A stretch of DNA of 64,000 nucleotides, taken from positions 124,001 through 188,000 of the forward strand of contig NZ_JANUCS010000002.1 in NCBI RefSeq assembly GCF_024808815.1, written 5' to 3'. This DNA is from Methanosalsum natronophilum. Its GTDB lineage: Archaea; Halobacteriota; Methanosarcinia; Methanosarcinales; Methanosarcinaceae. This document shows, one piece after another, positions 53,965 to 64,000 of this stretch. The position numbers were made by a program, and so were the translations under genes. Every line of letters begins with the position of its first letter. The first letter of the stretch is position 1. The notes beneath the pieces are model-generated. The model worked only from the letters and a program-made list of their open reading frames with translations, was not told the origin of the DNA and did not search any database.

Positions 53965-55950
53965 ATGGATTCATTTACACTCGTTTCAGAATATTCTCCT
54001 CAAGGAGATCAACCAAAAGCGATCTCACAATTATCTGAAGGTATACTTGAGAATAAAGAACATCAGACACTGTTAGGTGTCACTGGGTCTGGTAAGACTT
54101 TCACTGTAGCTAATGTTATTGAGAACGTACAACGACCCACACTTGTAATAGCTCATAACAAAACACTTGCAGCACAACTCTATTCAGAATTTCGTGAATT
54201 CTTTCCACATAATGCAGTAGAATATTTCGTGAGTTATTATGATTATTATCAGCCGGAAGCTTACATTCCTACAACTGACACATATATCGAGAAAGAGTCT
54301 TCTATCAATGAAGAGATCGATAAATTAAGGTTACGTGCAACTAAATCTTTACTTGAACGCAGAGATGTACTTGTAGTATCAAGTGTCTCCTGTATCTACA
54401 ACCTGGGTTCACCTGAAGAATGGAAAAGTATGACAGTTATGATACAGGTAGGTGACGAGGTCGAACGCAGTTGGTTATTCGCAAGTCTTGTGAACATGCA
54501 ATATGAGCGAAATGACATTGAACCCGTACAGGGCACTTTCAGGTCACGCGGTGATACGATAGATATTTTCCCTGCACAGGAAACCTATGGGATAAAGGTA
54601 GAACTGTTCGGTGACGAGATTGATCGTATATCTTATTTCAATCCAGTTACTGGTAAGGTCACAAGAACAGTTTCTGAACATGAGCCCGTGATAATCTATC
54701 CCGCAAAACATTTTGTCATGCCTCAAGAGAAGATTGAACGCGCAATAACCTCGATCGAAAATGAACTCGATGACAGATTAATTGAACTCGGGAAAGAGAA
54801 CAGGTTACTTGAAGCTCAAAGACTTGCCCAGAAAACTAAGTTTGATATTGAGATGTTAAGAGAAATTGGATATTGTAGTGGTATTGAGAACTATTCACGA
54901 CATTTCGATGGCAGAAAACCGGGTGAAGCACCACCTTCATTACTAGATTTCTTCCCTGACGACTATTTGTTGGTAATTGACGAATCTCATGTTACCATAC
55001 CCCAGATACGTGGAATGCATAACGGTGATAGAGCAAGGAAACAGTCATTGGTCGAGTATGGGTTCAGGTTACCTTCTGCGTTTGATAATCGGCCATTAAG
55101 GTACGATGAGTTTGAGCAGAGGATCAATACAGCGATCTACGTCTCAGCCACACCCGCAGAATACGAACTCGAGAAAAGTGGTGAACCCGTGGAACAGATC
55201 ATTCGACCCACAGGTCTAGTTGACCCTGTTATTGAAGTGAAACCTATCAAGAACCAGGTAGATGACCTCTTAAACGAGATAGATAAAGTTCGAGAAAGGG
55301 GATTCAGGACACTCGTCACTACCCTTACAAAAAAAATGGCCGAAGACTTAACTGACTATTTAGCAGAATCGGGTGTACGTGTACGGTACATGCATTCTGA
55401 CATTGATACACTTGAACGTGCAGAGATCGTGAGACAGTTAAGAAAAAAGGAATTCGATGTTCTTGTAGGTATTAATCTGTTAAGGGAAGGTCTAGATATC
55501 CCAGAAGTTGCGCTTGTAGCTATCCTGGATGCTGATAAGGAAGGGTTCTTGCGGTCAGAACGGTCACTTATCCAGACAATAGGTCGAGCATCACGTAACG
55601 TTGAAGGTCGTGTTATCCTATATGCAGATAATATGACAGGATCAATGCAACGTGCTATCAGAGAAACTAACCGCCGGCGTGATATTCAAATTAGTTTTAA
55701 TAAAGTACACGGTATTACACCCCAAACCATCAAAAAAGCTATCCAGAAAGAACTTATTGAGGTGGAAGAGGAAGTTGGGGACTATCAAGAAGTTACACCA
55801 GAACTTGAGTTTGGGGATGATGTTGATATTGATGAAATATTAGAGGATCTCGAATCACAAATGAAAGAAGCTGCCCAGAATCTCGAGTTTGAACGTGCAG
55901 CTGAACTCAGGGATCAGATAAAACAGGTTAAGGAATCATATAAAGCTTGA
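53965..55950 (+). CDS. uvrB: Excinuclease ABC subunit B
   Basis: A 661-residue DNA-damage recognition helicase-like protein of nucleotide excision repair. It has Walker A GVTGSGKT near residue 40, the beta-hairpin [20 protein letters not shown], the DESHV Walker B-type motif, the helicase motif [22 protein letters not shown], and a C-terminal UVR motif ([15 protein letters not shown]) that binds UvrC. Full length for the family. The UvrABC system is bacterial in origin and occurs patchily in methanogens and haloarchaea, so ancient transfer is likely. uvrA and uvrC are not within the window. Confidence 0.97.
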   Translation: MDSFTLVSEYSPQGDQPKAISQLSEGILENKEHQTLLGVTGSGKTFTVANVIENVQRPTLVIAHNKTLAAQLYSEFREFFPHNAVEYFVSYYDYYQPEAYIPTTDTYIEKESSINEEIDKLRLRATKSLLERRDVLVVSSVSCIYNLGSPEEWKSMTVMIQVGDEVERSWLFASLVNMQYERNDIEPVQGTFRSRGDTIDIFPAQETYGIKVELFGDEIDRISYFNPVTGKVTRTVSEHEPVIIYPAKHFVMPQEKIERAITSIENELDDRLIELGKENRLLEAQRLAQKTKFDIEMLREIGYCSGIENYSRHFDGRKPGEAPPSLLDFFPDDYLLVIDESHVTIPQIRGMHNGDRARKQSLVEYGFRLPSAFDNRPLRYDEFEQRINTAIYVSATPAEYELEKSGEPVEQIIRPTGLVDPVIEVKPIKNQVDDLLNEIDKVRERGFRTLVTTLTKKMAEDLTDYLAESGVRVRYMHSDIDTLERAEIVRQLRKKEFDVLVGINLLREGLDIPEVALVAILDADKEGFLRSERSLIQTIGRASRNVEGRVILYADNMTGSMQRAIRETNRRRDIQISFNKVHGITPQTIKKAIQKELIEVEEEVGDYQEVTPELEFGDDVDIDEILEDLESQMKEAAQNLEFERAAELRDQIKQVKESYKA

Positions 55951-55977
55951 GAATATTAAATTAATTCTAGTATCAAT

Positions 55978-57006
55978 TCATTTTTTCCTTGTACGTGCAA
56001 TGAACCTGAGCCTCTGCATATCATCCATTGTATCGGCCCTCATCTTCTTACCAGTATGATGGAGGAAAACGTCATCCAGTGTAGGTTTTCTTAGATTCAC
56101 GTTAATTACCTTTATCTCAGAACCCCTGGATATGATACTCAGGAGTTCAGGGATGGCACTTTCACCGTTACTAACAGTGATCATAATATTTGTACCGTTC
56201 CTGGTGATTGATGAGAAATCGATCTGATCATCACTCGCTTGAACCATATCTACCAATTTTTGTGCACCAGTTTCGTTACTCACAGTAAGTGTAATGATAT
56301 CACCACCGACTCGCCCTTTAAGGTTTTCAGGTGTATCTAAAGCAACTATCTTACCTTGATCTATTATTGCTATACGTTCACAGAGACTATCAGCCTCTTC
56401 CATATAATGCGTGGTGAGCAACATAGTTACCCTTTCTTCCCGGTTCAATTCCCTGATATATTCCCATATATGGTTACGTGTCTGTGGGTCAAGACCAAGT
56501 GTGGGTTCGTCAAGGAACAGAACCTTGGGTCGATGAATTAACCCGCGTGCAATCTCAAGTCGACGCATCATTCCACCAGAATATGTTTTCACAATATCGT
56601 CAGCACGTTGATCGAGTTCAACTAATTCTAATAGTTCCTTGATTCTCCTATTCCTGAGATCACGTGGCATCCCGTACAACCTGCCATGGAGTTCAAGATT
56701 TTCACGACCCGTAAGTTTTTCGTCAAGTGTAGTGTCCTGGAACACAACACCTATTGATCTACGAACATTGATAGCTTCTTTACTAATAGAATAGCCGTTA
56801 AGGGTCGCAGTACCTGATGTGGGTTGCAACATCGTGGATAACATCGAGATAAGTGTGGTTTTCCCTGCACCGTTTGGACCCAGGAGCCCGAAAAGTTCAC
56901 CTTTCATTATATCAAGTGTAACATTATCCACTGCAACCAGTTTATCAAACCTTTTACTCAGATCTCGTACTTTAATAGTAATCTCATTATCCACGTTCAA
57001 ACACAC
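55978..57006 (-). CDS. ABC-type exporter ATP-binding protein (DrrA-like)
   Basis: A 342-residue ABC ATPase of the daunorubicin-resistance/ABC-2 group. Walker A GPNGAGKTT is near residue 41, followed by SIGVVFQDTTLDEKLTGREN, signature YSGGMMRRLEIARG and Walker B VLFLDEPTLGLD. The C-terminal part has the NLRKPTLDDVFLHHTGKK segment typical of DrrA. No ABC-2 permease gene follows on this strand, so its partner must lie elsewhere. The start is uncertain among GTG 57006, TTG 57000 and GTG 56994. Confidence 0.85.
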   Translation of the reverse strand: MCLNVDNEITIKVRDLSKRFDKLVAVDNVTLDIMKGELFGLLGPNGAGKTTLISMLSTMLQPTSGTATLNGYSISKEAINVRRSIGVVFQDTTLDEKLTGRENLELHGRLYGMPRDLRNRRIKELLELVELDQRADDIVKTYSGGMMRRLEIARGLIHRPKVLFLDEPTLGLDPQTRNHIWEYIRELNREERVTMLLTTHYMEEADSLCERIAIIDQGKIVALDTPENLKGRVGGDIITLTVSNETGAQKLVDMVQASDDQIDFSSITRNGTNIMITVSNGESAIPELLSIISRGSEIKVINVNLRKPTLDDVFLHHTGKKMRADTMDDMQRLRFIARTRKK

Positions 57007-57086
57007 TCACAACAACTAATTAATTAGTTACCTAACCATATATTTAAGTTAAGTCTGCCTTCTTCCTGCAGTTATAGCAGAAATTT

Positions 57087-57322
57087 TCAGACCTGAGCTT
57101 GCATATCCTCTAAAGTATAAAGCAAAATATTGTATTTCCCTGCGAAATCTCTAGCCTCTTCTGTAAAACCGGACTTAGAAACGACCATGAAATGATCTAA
57201 CCTTTCCCTGACCAGATGGGTTATTTTCAGCCTAAAGTTCCCTATAATGGAAATCAAACGAAAATCTTTATTCCAGATTCAGATTCCAGATACTCATTTA
57301 CTAATTCCTGTTGATGAATTTA
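57087..57322 (-). pseudogene. Frameshifted tail of an archaeal ATPase/nuclease-type gene
   Basis: On the minus strand a coding-like piece (IHQQELVNEYLESESGIKIFV, in part) shifts frame at about 57255 into GNFRLKITHLVRERLDHFMV, then VSKSGFTEEARDFAGKYNI and LYTLEDMQAQV-stop. The S-x-S-G-F-T-x-E-A pattern near a C-terminus resembles restriction-endonuclease-like domains such as those ending archaeal ATPases (DUF234). It is too short and broken to be functional. The remaining spacer to 57605 has no gene. Confidence 0.45.
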
Positions 57323-57605
57323 CTTTATTATTGTAACAACAATTATTGTGTCCCCAATAATATATGAAATTAGATATCTTGCCAGACAAAGACTATTTGG
57401 ACAAATCTGTTTTTAGAATTAAAGTTGAGAAAAAATAATATCAAATATATAATAAGAAATATATTGTTTTGTGTTATAACTAGCTTATCTTTTAAACAAG
57501 AAATTAACACACTCAATTTCCATACATTGTTCTTGAACAAAAATTACACGCAATTGAATTCATCCTAGAACTAAATTCTAACTTAGATATATAATTGGCT
57601 ACAAA

Positions 57606-58829
57606 ATGATCGATCTTAAATTAAAACAAGCATTGATGTTAGCTTTTGGGAGCATCAATAGCGCTAAACTCAGGTCAACACTCACCACACTTGGCATAAT
57701 TATAGGTGTTGCTGCAGTTGTAGCCAATCTTTCATTAGGTGCAAGTGTTAATCTTTATTTTGAGGAAGAATTAGGTGATTTCGGTGATAATTTCATTATT
57801 GTTATAGGTGAGAGTCCAAACCTTTTCAGTGACCAGGAACTTGAGACTATCCGCCGTACATCTGGCGTAGAGTCAGTTGCACCAATGAAACAGCGTACTG
57901 GACAAGTGACATTTCGTGGTGTATCACGACAGATCAATGTAGAAGGTATAGGTCAGGATTACCCGGACATTGTGAGTGTCGAATTGGAGTCGGGTAACCA
58001 TTTCTCTGATACTGGCCAATATGTGGCTGTAGTTGGGTATAATGTAGCTACTGAACGGTTCGATCGACCCATTAATACCAGGAATTCAATTGATATCACA
58101 TTTAGAAGAAATGACGGTACTGTTGTAACACAAACATTCAGGGTATTAGGAGTCACAAAAGAACCTGACCCTGACGCGATCCCATTCAACACACAACCAC
58201 CTGAGGATAATATTTATATCCCGATCTCCACAATGAACGAACTTTTAAATGAAGATGATTTTGGCGCATTTGTAGCAAATACGGCAACTCGTGAAGAAGT
58301 ACGTGCAGTTTCAGAATCAATTGATAGAAACATTGCACGAAGTATTGGTATATCTGCAAGGGACCTGGATAATGAACAGGTGAAACCTTACACTATCATC
58401 AACCAGGCAGATATTATTGAACAATTGAACCAACTCTCGTTCGCACTCACTGTCTTAATAACAGCAGTCGCCTTCATTGCACTTATTGTAGGCTCGATCG
58501 GGATAATGAACATCATGCTTGTTACAGTAACCGAACGTACACGAGAAATAGGACTTATGAAATCAATCGGATTCGATTATCAAGATATACTGAACCTGTT
58601 CATAATAGAAGCAGTTATTGTGAGTTTAATTGGAGGTATACTGGGCACCTTACTGGGTCTGGTAGGGTCATTTGCACTTGAGATCTATTTAGGATTACCT
58701 CACATCTTCCCGATCCAACTTATTTTCTTAGGTTTGAGTATCTCTATCATAATAGGATTAGTGTCCGGAGTCTATCCTGCCAGTAAAGCAGCTAAAATGG
58801 ATCCTGTAGAAGCTTTAAGGCACGAATGA
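57606..58829 (+). CDS. MacB/FtsX-type ABC transporter permease
   Basis: A 407-residue membrane protein. One N-terminal helix (STLTTLGIIIGVAAVVANLS) is followed by a large extracellular MacB-type periplasmic-core domain (about residues 45-270) and three C-terminal helices containing IMNIMLVTVTERTREIGLMKSIG and the terminal YPASKAAKMDPVEALRHE, both hallmarks of the family. Such mechanotransmission transporters release lipoproteins, peptides or drugs and need a LolD-type ATPase. None is adjacent, and the nearby DrrA-like ATPase is of a different class and on the other strand. Confidence 0.88.
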   Translation: MIDLKLKQALMLAFGSINSAKLRSTLTTLGIIIGVAAVVANLSLGASVNLYFEEELGDFGDNFIIVIGESPNLFSDQELETIRRTSGVESVAPMKQRTGQVTFRGVSRQINVEGIGQDYPDIVSVELESGNHFSDTGQYVAVVGYNVATERFDRPINTRNSIDITFRRNDGTVVTQTFRVLGVTKEPDPDAIPFNTQPPEDNIYIPISTMNELLNEDDFGAFVANTATREEVRAVSESIDRNIARSIGISARDLDNEQVKPYTIINQADIIEQLNQLSFALTVLITAVAFIALIVGSIGIMNIMLVTVTERTREIGLMKSIGFDYQDILNLFIIEAVIVSLIGGILGTLLGLVGSFALEIYLGLPHIFPIQLIFLGLSISIIIGLVSGVYPASKAAKMDPVEALRHE

Positions 58830-59131
58830 ATTGGTTGGGGGCTTTGTAGAGGTCCTATTTTCCATAATTATTTGAAACGAACTCTATCTTTCGAGAAGCC
58901 TAGTAAAAACAAGATTATTCTTTCTAGAAAAAATATGGTGAAGAAATTCAGTCAATATAGTAAAATGTAAGATGTTAATCATAAAGTCGAAAAGTATAAC
59001 TTATTTACAATTATTATTTACCTAAAGAATTCTACAGAGCCTTTTGTTATATTTTTAAATTAGGAAGTAACTAAAAAAATGAACATACCCTAAATTATTA
59101 AAATGAATACTTGACCTAATGAGGTAGACTG
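58830..59131. other. Non-coding AT-rich spacer
   Basis: I see no gene or clear structure other than the GAGGT ribosome-binding site at about 59121 for the next gene. Confidence 0.4.
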
Positions 59132-59443
59132 TTGAACATAACACAATTCCAAGAGTATCTGCAAAAAGTTGATATCGATAATATAACTTTCAGCAATCAT
59201 TTTGTAAAGCGAGCACATGAACGAAACTTGGATAATCTAAAAAATAAAGCCAATTTGCATGATATGTTCTCCAGAGAAATCCCTGAAAGGATTGTGAACC
59301 AGGAAAATAACAAATTTAAAGTAGTATATACATATAATAATAAATACGATGTGGTCATGGTTATTTCAGTAAAAAGTACTAATAAATTCAGCATTTCATT
59401 AGTAACGTGTTTTCTGCAAGAAGTGGAAAGGAGGATGAAATAA
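59132..59443 (+). CDS. DUF4258-like small protein, putative toxin
   Basis: A 103-residue protein with ITFSNHFVKRAHERNLD near the start and FKVVYTYNNKYDVVMVISVK, a layout resembling DUF4258 proteins (a histidine-arginine N-terminal helix and a BECR-like beta sheet). It starts at TTG 59132 with a strong GAGGT site seven bases upstream, and is followed one base later by a DUF2283-like gene. Such pairs recur in archaea and are suspected toxin-antitoxin modules. Confidence 0.6.
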   Translation: MNITQFQEYLQKVDIDNITFSNHFVKRAHERNLDNLKNKANLHDMFSREIPERIVNQENNKFKVVYTYNNKYDVVMVISVKSTNKFSISLVTCFLQEVERRMK

Positions 59444-59444
59444 T

Positions 59445-59825
59445 ATGAGCTATTATAAAATTCATTATGATAATAGCCATTTTGATTATGATTGGCTAAA
59501 TGATAGTATGTATATTTATCCCCATGATCGTGAATACAAATCCTCATTGATGCTAGATGATGATATTATTCTTGATGTGGGCGAAAATGGCAGAATTGTA
59601 GGGATTGAGATACTAGAAGCATCTAAGAAATTCAATGTAAGTAAGTATGAAATGCATGATCCAATTGAACTTCAAGTGAATTTTGAAGTGAAAGACGGCA
59701 AATTCACTCTCAATCTAAATATGACCTTTGTAAAAAGGAACAAAACCATCCCAAAGAGTATTTCACTTACTGGTGAAAACGAGATGAACTTATCTCCAGG
59801 ATCTACGACCTTAGCACTAGCATAA
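59445..59825 (+). CDS. DUF2283-like protein, putative antitoxin partner
   Basis: A 126-residue protein whose middle, YDWLNDSMYIYPHDREYKSS then DDDIILDVGENGRIVGIEIL, has the DUF2283 pattern (D-x-x-x-D-x-L-Y-I and a G-x-I-V-G-I-E-I-L strand). The C-terminal 40 residues are a polar extension beyond the usual family length of about 70. It is coupled to the DUF4258-like gene by a one-base gap. Confidence 0.65.
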   Translation: MSYYKIHYDNSHFDYDWLNDSMYIYPHDREYKSSLMLDDDIILDVGENGRIVGIEILEASKKFNVSKYEMHDPIELQVNFEVKDGKFTLNLNMTFVKRNKTIPKSISLTGENEMNLSPGSTTLALA

Positions 59826-59833
59826 TGATGAGC

Positions 59834-60427
59834 TCATTTTAATATAATATTATCAACTTTTGTTCGAATATAGTGAAACACTGTATCGAAATTATCCGGT
59901 GTACATTTCAGGAGCATTGGGGTAAATCTTGATCTTCGATTAACCTGTATCATCCTCTTATCCCTGTAAATTACGGCATTCCTCATCTCAGTCCAGCCCA
60001 TGAACTCGGATTCCCTCGATCTACTTATCAGCCCTGCACCTGCAGTGGTCATACCCGCAGACCTGTTCCCAGCAGGAATCCCTAGAATACCACCGATTAT
60101 AGCAAGTTGACCTAGTTTCTGTGACGTTTTACCTTGTTCTGAATAGACACCGACCTTATCAACCTTGAACTCGGTCATGAACCCACCTCTGGTGATAAGA
60201 TGTAATACTCCTGCTGAAACTCCTAATAAAATTAAGAGGAATGAGAATAAACCAGCAAACACGAGTAAGTAATCCAAATAATTCCTATAATCTATCACTA
60301 ACAAAATAATAAGAACGAATAGTGATGCCAGGAATACTGCAATTACTATCTGTTTCAATATCATCGAATCTATAATAGGTACTTTAGCAGTCCATGTAAT
60401 AGGTTCCTGAGCCTGATCCTCATCCAT
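59834..60427 (-). CDS. Two-helix membrane protein of unknown function
   Basis: A 197-residue protein with a short cytoplasmic N-terminus, two adjacent transmembrane helices (about 25-47 and 53-75), and a C-terminal soluble part that includes a glycine-rich IGGILGIPAGNRSAGMTTAG segment and a PH-like FMGWTEMRNAVIYRDKRMI stretch. I do not recognise a named family. It is oriented with the next membrane protein and may share its transcript. Confidence 0.5.
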   Translation of the reverse strand: MDEDQAQEPITWTAKVPIIDSMILKQIVIAVFLASLFVLIILLVIDYRNYLDYLLVFAGLFSFLLILLGVSAGVLHLITRGGFMTEFKVDKVGVYSEQGKTSQKLGQLAIIGGILGIPAGNRSAGMTTAGAGLISRSRESEFMGWTEMRNAVIYRDKRMIQVNRRSRFTPMLLKCTPDNFDTVFHYIRTKVDNIILK

Positions 60428-60499
60428 TTAATTCACATTTTTATAATATGATTTATTCATTTCATTTCATTTTAGTTGGTATTAACAAGGGATCAAGGT

Positions 60500-60856
60500 T
60501 CACTGTACTTTCCTGTAAAACATCTCACCTTTTACTTTCTGTATAGTATCCCCAACCTGCCAACCTTGTTGTCTATCAAGTTTCTTCTTTTTCCCATTAT
60601 TGAGGTTAAGGTGTGCCACATCACGTGAATTCACTATCCCACCCTCATCGTCATAATCCTCTTCGTGCCTGATATCAACTATCTGCCCGATCCATTCCTC
60701 GTTCTTAATCTTACGGTTATATACTGAAAGTACTACCCAAATAATAACAAATAATGCACCTACACCAAGAGCTGTACCCAATTCCCCGGTATAAATGAAC
60801 ATACCCAGGACCACAGCTAACAATACAACAATATACATAATTGCGCTGAATATCAT
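60500..60856 (-). CDS. Membrane protein with C-terminal small beta domain
   Basis: A 118-residue protein with two N-terminal hydrophobic helices (about 2-20 and 27-46) and a soluble beta-rich tail (EWIGQIVDIRHEEDYDDEGG, QQGWQVGDTIQKVKGE) resembling the OB-like or SH3-like tails of small archaeal membrane proteins. No function can be assigned. It lies 72 bases upstream of the other small membrane protein gene and in the same direction. Confidence 0.5.
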   Translation of the reverse strand: MIFSAIMYIVVLLAVVLGMFIYTGELGTALGVGALFVIIWVVLSVYNRKIKNEEWIGQIVDIRHEEDYDDEGGIVNSRDVAHLNLNNGKKKKLDRQQGWQVGDTIQKVKGEMFYRKVQ

Positions 60857-61070
60857 CTTGATTCACTCCATCAACTTATATTCAATAAAAAAACAATTTA
60901 CAATTAGAATTCTGACTAAATAATATATAAAAGTTCCTATTTAACAAAATTCACACTTAAATCGCTAGCATGCAACGTTTTAAGTATCAGAGTTGAAAAT
61001 TTTCGTTTAATTTATATAAGATTATATAATAAAAATAAATAAGTCAAACAGTTAATAGGGTAGTAAGTAT

Positions 61071-64000
61071 ATGACCTCAGAATCAGTCAAAAACGGTAAC
61101 TATTCCCGTCATTACATTGTAGGAATAGGTGCTTCTGCAGGTGGACTTGAAGCTATAGAATCTCTTTTTGATAGAATGCCTCAAGATACAGGTATGGCCT
61201 TTGTAGTGGTCCAGCACCTCTCACCAGATTACAAGAGCCTTATGGTAGAACTCTTATCCAAAAGGACTAGTATGAAAGTGTCACGGGCAGAAGATGGGAT
61301 GATAGTTGAACCTAATAATGTGTACCTCATCCCTCCAAAGAAGAACATCACTATATTCCATGGTAAATTGTTATTAACTGATCAAGGAGAATCACGAAGA
61401 CCCAATTTCCCTATAGATATTTTCCTGGAATCACTTGCTGAAGATCAGACTAACAGGTCAATAGGTATTATCCTCTCTGGCACTGGTAGTGACGGTATGC
61501 GCGGTATCAAGGCTATCAAGGAAAAGGGTGGTATGGTCATGGTCCAAACCCCGGAATCTGCTAAGTTCGATGGTATGCCAAGAAGTGCGATCTCAACAGG
61601 TATAGTTGATTTCGTGACAGATACTCAGGACATGCCAGACCAACTCCTCTCATTCATAGAACACCCCTATGCAAAGGTCCAGGACCAAGCACCACCTTCA
61701 CTGGTAAGTGATAAGGAGAATATGGACAGGCTGTATTCTTTACTTAGAAAAAAGCATAAACTAGATTTCACTTATTATAAGACCAATACGGTAGTGCGTC
61801 GGGTTGAACGGCGTATGATGATCACACGAATAAATGAATTCAAGGATTATGTAAGGTACCTTGAAGATAATCCTCACGAGATAACTAACCTTTACAGAGA
61901 ACTCCTTATCGGTGTAACACACTTTTTCAGGGATCCCGAAGCTTTCGAGCTAATAGGTGAAAAATATATTTCAAACCTTATCCTCAATGTAAATGATAAT
62001 GAAGATATCAGGGTATGGTCAACTGGCTGTTCCACAGGTGAAGAAACATATTCACTCGCAATACTCTTCAAAGAAAAAATGGAACAGCTTAACAAGAACG
62101 TTAATGTAAAGATATTCGCTACGGATATTGATTCGGATGCTATCATGAAAGCTGCTGCCGGTAAGTTCAGTGAAAGTATCACTGCAAACGTATCAACTGA
62201 AAGATTACAAAAATATTTCAGGCCAGTAGATAACGGATATCTTATAAACAAGAATATCAGGGAAATGGTAGTATTTGCAAAACACGATCTCTTAAACGAC
62301 CCACCATTCCCGAACATAGACCTTGTAAGTTGCAGGAACCTCCTGATATACCTGCAACCTATCCTCCAATCAAGAGCATTGGAACTCATGAACTATTCCT
62401 TACGATCTAAAGGTATCCTATTCCTGGGTCCCAGCGAGACAACTGGCGATACGTCAGATTATTTTGAACCATTGAACCATAAATGGAAGATATACAGGTC
62501 TAGAGGTAAGGCCAATATACTGGATATGCATAAGATCAGGAACATTTCTATGGATCACTCCGAGGCGCAGTATAGGTATGATAATACTAATATGAACATG
62601 GTCACAACACCTCCAAGCAGTGCTTACAGGCGAGAACGTCAGCCAGATAAGATGCTTGAGCGGATCGTAGAAGGATTAAAGAACGAGTATATTCCAACCA
62701 CTCTAGTATTAAACCATAATATGGAACTCGTGTATACTTTAGGTAATATTGAAGGTTATTTCAAAGTACCTTCAGGCAGAATGATTTTCGATATCTCAAA
62801 AATGATGTCAAAGGACCTCTCCGTCCCTATAACAACAGGTCTTCAGAAAGTGTTCACTAACAAGGAAGATATCAAGTACACCAACCTGAGAACAACAGTT
62901 AATGGTGAACGCGTGAAACTTAATATCCTGATAAAGATGTTACCCGAGAAACAGGGACATGAACCATTAGCTGCAGTGTTCCTGTTCGATAAGGTCCCTG
63001 ATAAAGACCTTGATATCAAGGAAAGTGACCCCTCAAATTATGACATGGACCAGATCGTTGAACAACGTATCACTGACCTGGAACAAGAACTCCAGCTCAC
63101 AAGAGAAAATCTACAAGCCACGATCGAAGAACTTGAAACCTCTAATGAGGAACTCCAGGCAACTAATGAAGAACTCTTTGCAAGTAATGAAGAACTCCAA
63201 GCAACTAATGAGGAATTACATTCAGTCAATGAAGAACTGCATACAGTGAACACGGAATACCAGGACAAGATATTCGAACTCACAGAACTCAACCAGGATA
63301 TCGAGAATCTTATGTCCAATACTCAAATAGGTGCACTGTTCCTTGACGAGAATCTTGAGATCCGCAAATTCACTGAAACCATCAAAGCCATATTCCATCT
63401 TATCGATAAGGACATTGGCCGTAATATCGAGTTCATCTCGGATAAAGTGCTGGGAATAGACCTCCTTGACATCATCAAGTCCGTACAGGATAATAACGAG
63501 TCATATGAAAACGAGATCAATACCAAGGACGGGAAGTGGTACTTGATCAAAGTATTACCGTACAGGGTAGAAAAGGACATCTATTCAGGTATTATCGTAA
63601 CTATTATAGATATCAGTACACTCAAAAATACGCAAAAGTCGCTTGAAAAGAATAAATTATGGTTAAATGATGTAGCCACCTTATCAAAAATAGGTGCTTG
63701 GGAACTCGATATCAATACAAGGGAAATGGACTGGACTGATGAAGTATATACCATCCACGACCTTGATAAGAACGAGTTCAAGCCAAGTATAGATAACCTT
63801 ATCCAACTTTACAGGAAAGAGGATAGGACCAAATTAATGAATGCACTTGATAACACAATTGAGAACGGAACACTATTCGAACTTGACCTCCAATTAGACT
63901 TGGATGTAAATGAGAAAAATGACAGGACAAGTAAATGGATACGGCTTATAGGTAAATCTGACAGGGATAATGAACAGGGTCTTAACCGCATCTACGGGTC
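61071..64000 (+). CDS. CheB-CheR-PAS hybrid signalling protein (partial, runs off the right edge)
   Basis: The reading frame from ATG 61071 is open to the window's end (976 codons). Residues about 15-200 are a CheB methylesterase with catalytic GIGASAGG serine, VVQHLSP histidine and [10 protein letters not shown] aspartate, but without a receiver domain. Residues about 220-480 are a CheR methyltransferase ([36 protein letters not shown]). A coiled coil at about 680-730 is built of repeated [11 protein letters not shown] heptads, followed by PAS domains from about 740 on. In this family a histidine kinase usually ends the protein. The absence of a receiver suggests that it acts outside canonical chemotaxis. 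Confidence 0.93.
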   Translation, partial: MTSESVKNGNYSRHYIVGIGASAGGLEAIESLFDRMPQDTGMAFVVVQHLSPDYKSLMVELLSKRTSMKVSRAEDGMIVEPNNVYLIPPKKNITIFHGKLLLTDQGESRRPNFPIDIFLESLAEDQTNRSIGIILSGTGSDGMRGIKAIKEKGGMVMVQTPESAKFDGMPRSAISTGIVDFVTDTQDMPDQLLSFIEHPYAKVQDQAPPSLVSDKENMDRLYSLLRKKHKLDFTYYKTNTVVRRVERRMMITRINEFKDYVRYLEDNPHEITNLYRELLIGVTHFFRDPEAFELIGEKYISNLILNVNDNEDIRVWSTGCSTGEETYSLAILFKEKMEQLNKNVNVKIFATDIDSDAIMKAAAGKFSESITANVSTERLQKYFRPVDNGYLINKNIREMVVFAKHDLLNDPPFPNIDLVSCRNLLIYLQPILQSRALELMNYSLRSKGILFLGPSETTGDTSDYFEPLNHKWKIYRSRGKANILDMHKIRNISMDHSEAQYRYDNTNMNMVTTPPSSAYRRERQPDKMLERIVEGLKNEYIPTTLVLNHNMELVYTLGNIEGYFKVPSGRMIFDISKMMSKDLSVPITTGLQKVFTNKEDIKYTNLRTTVNGERVKLNILIKMLPEKQGHEPLAAVFLFDKVPDKDLDIKESDPSNYDMDQIVEQRITDLEQELQLTRENLQATIEELETSNEELQATNEELFASNEELQATNEELHSVNEELHTVNTEYQDKIFELTELNQDIENLMSNTQIGALFLDENLEIRKFTETIKAIFHLIDKDIGRNIEFISDKVLGIDLLDIIKSVQDNNESYENEINTKDGKWYLIKVLPYRVEKDIYSGIIVTIIDISTLKNTQKSLEKNKLWLNDVATLSKIGAWELDINTREMDWTDEVYTIHDLDKNEFKPSIDNLIQLYRKEDRTKLMNALDNTIENGTLFELDLQLDLDVNEKNDRTSKWIRLIGKSDRDNEQGLNRIYG

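Overview
The window looks like a chromosome segment of a cytochrome-containing methanogenic archaeon of the Methanosarcinales, probably a low-GC, salt-adapted relative of Methanohalobium, Methanosalsum or Methanolobus; I cannot settle the genus from sequence alone. The pointers are an A1AO ATP synthase operon in the Methanosarcina order (H-I-K-E-C-F-A-B-D plus a tiny G-like gene), the siroheme-dependent (Ahb) heme pathway, an archaeal-type CcmE with a Cys in place of the heme-binding His, a polyprenyl diphosphate synthase, the PAN proteasomal ATPase, methanogen-type small membrane proteins, and AT-rich spacers with TATA-type promoters.

Layout. 1-4.6 kb: a large surface beta-helix protein, a membrane-anchored SagB-like flavoprotein, and a gene-poor spacer with a possible small RNA. 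4.6-8.5 kb: a zinc/manganese-type ABC importer whose binding protein carries a whole beta-propeller inserted where the His-rich loop normally sits. 8.8-16.4 kb: six pilin-like membrane proteins and a long acidic coiled-coil protein ending in an archaellum FlaD/E-type domain, all on the minus strand. 16.5-38.4 kb: a bioenergetics and cofactor block with dapF, the ATP synthase, a radical SAM/SPASM protein, a polyprenyl synthase and ccmDE on the minus strand, then ahbD-ahbA-ahbB, a precorrin-2 dehydrogenase, hemA, hemB, hemL, hemC, pyrD and pyrK on the plus strand.

38.4-40.4 kb is a degraded accessory patch next to tRNA-Glu(CTC): a Cys-rich remnant, a RelE-type toxin with its antitoxin, and an integrase-like zinc-ribbon tail. 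40.4-50 kb: a sensor kinase, a ferredoxin and 4Fe-4S protein behind a complete nickel/peptide-type ABC importer whose associated methyltransferase is interrupted by an in-frame TGA, and a formylglycine-generating-enzyme-like protein. 50.3-61 kb: PAN, a strikingly Q/N/P-rich winged-helix protein preceded by chained mini-ORFs, two DUF131 proteins, uvrB, two unlinked ABC components, a DUF4258/DUF2283 pair and small membrane proteins. 61.1 kb to the right edge: a CheB-CheR-PAS signalling protein that runs out of the window.

Functionally the central block links energy conservation (ATP synthase, cytochrome c maturation, heme, probably the prenyl tail of a membrane electron carrier). The heme genes cover glutamyl-tRNA to hydroxymethylbilane, precorrin-2 oxidation, siroheme decarboxylation and the last step; hemD, the uroporphyrinogen methyltransferase and ahbC are not in this window. 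All functional calls rest on recognisable motifs and gene order read by eye; no database search was run.
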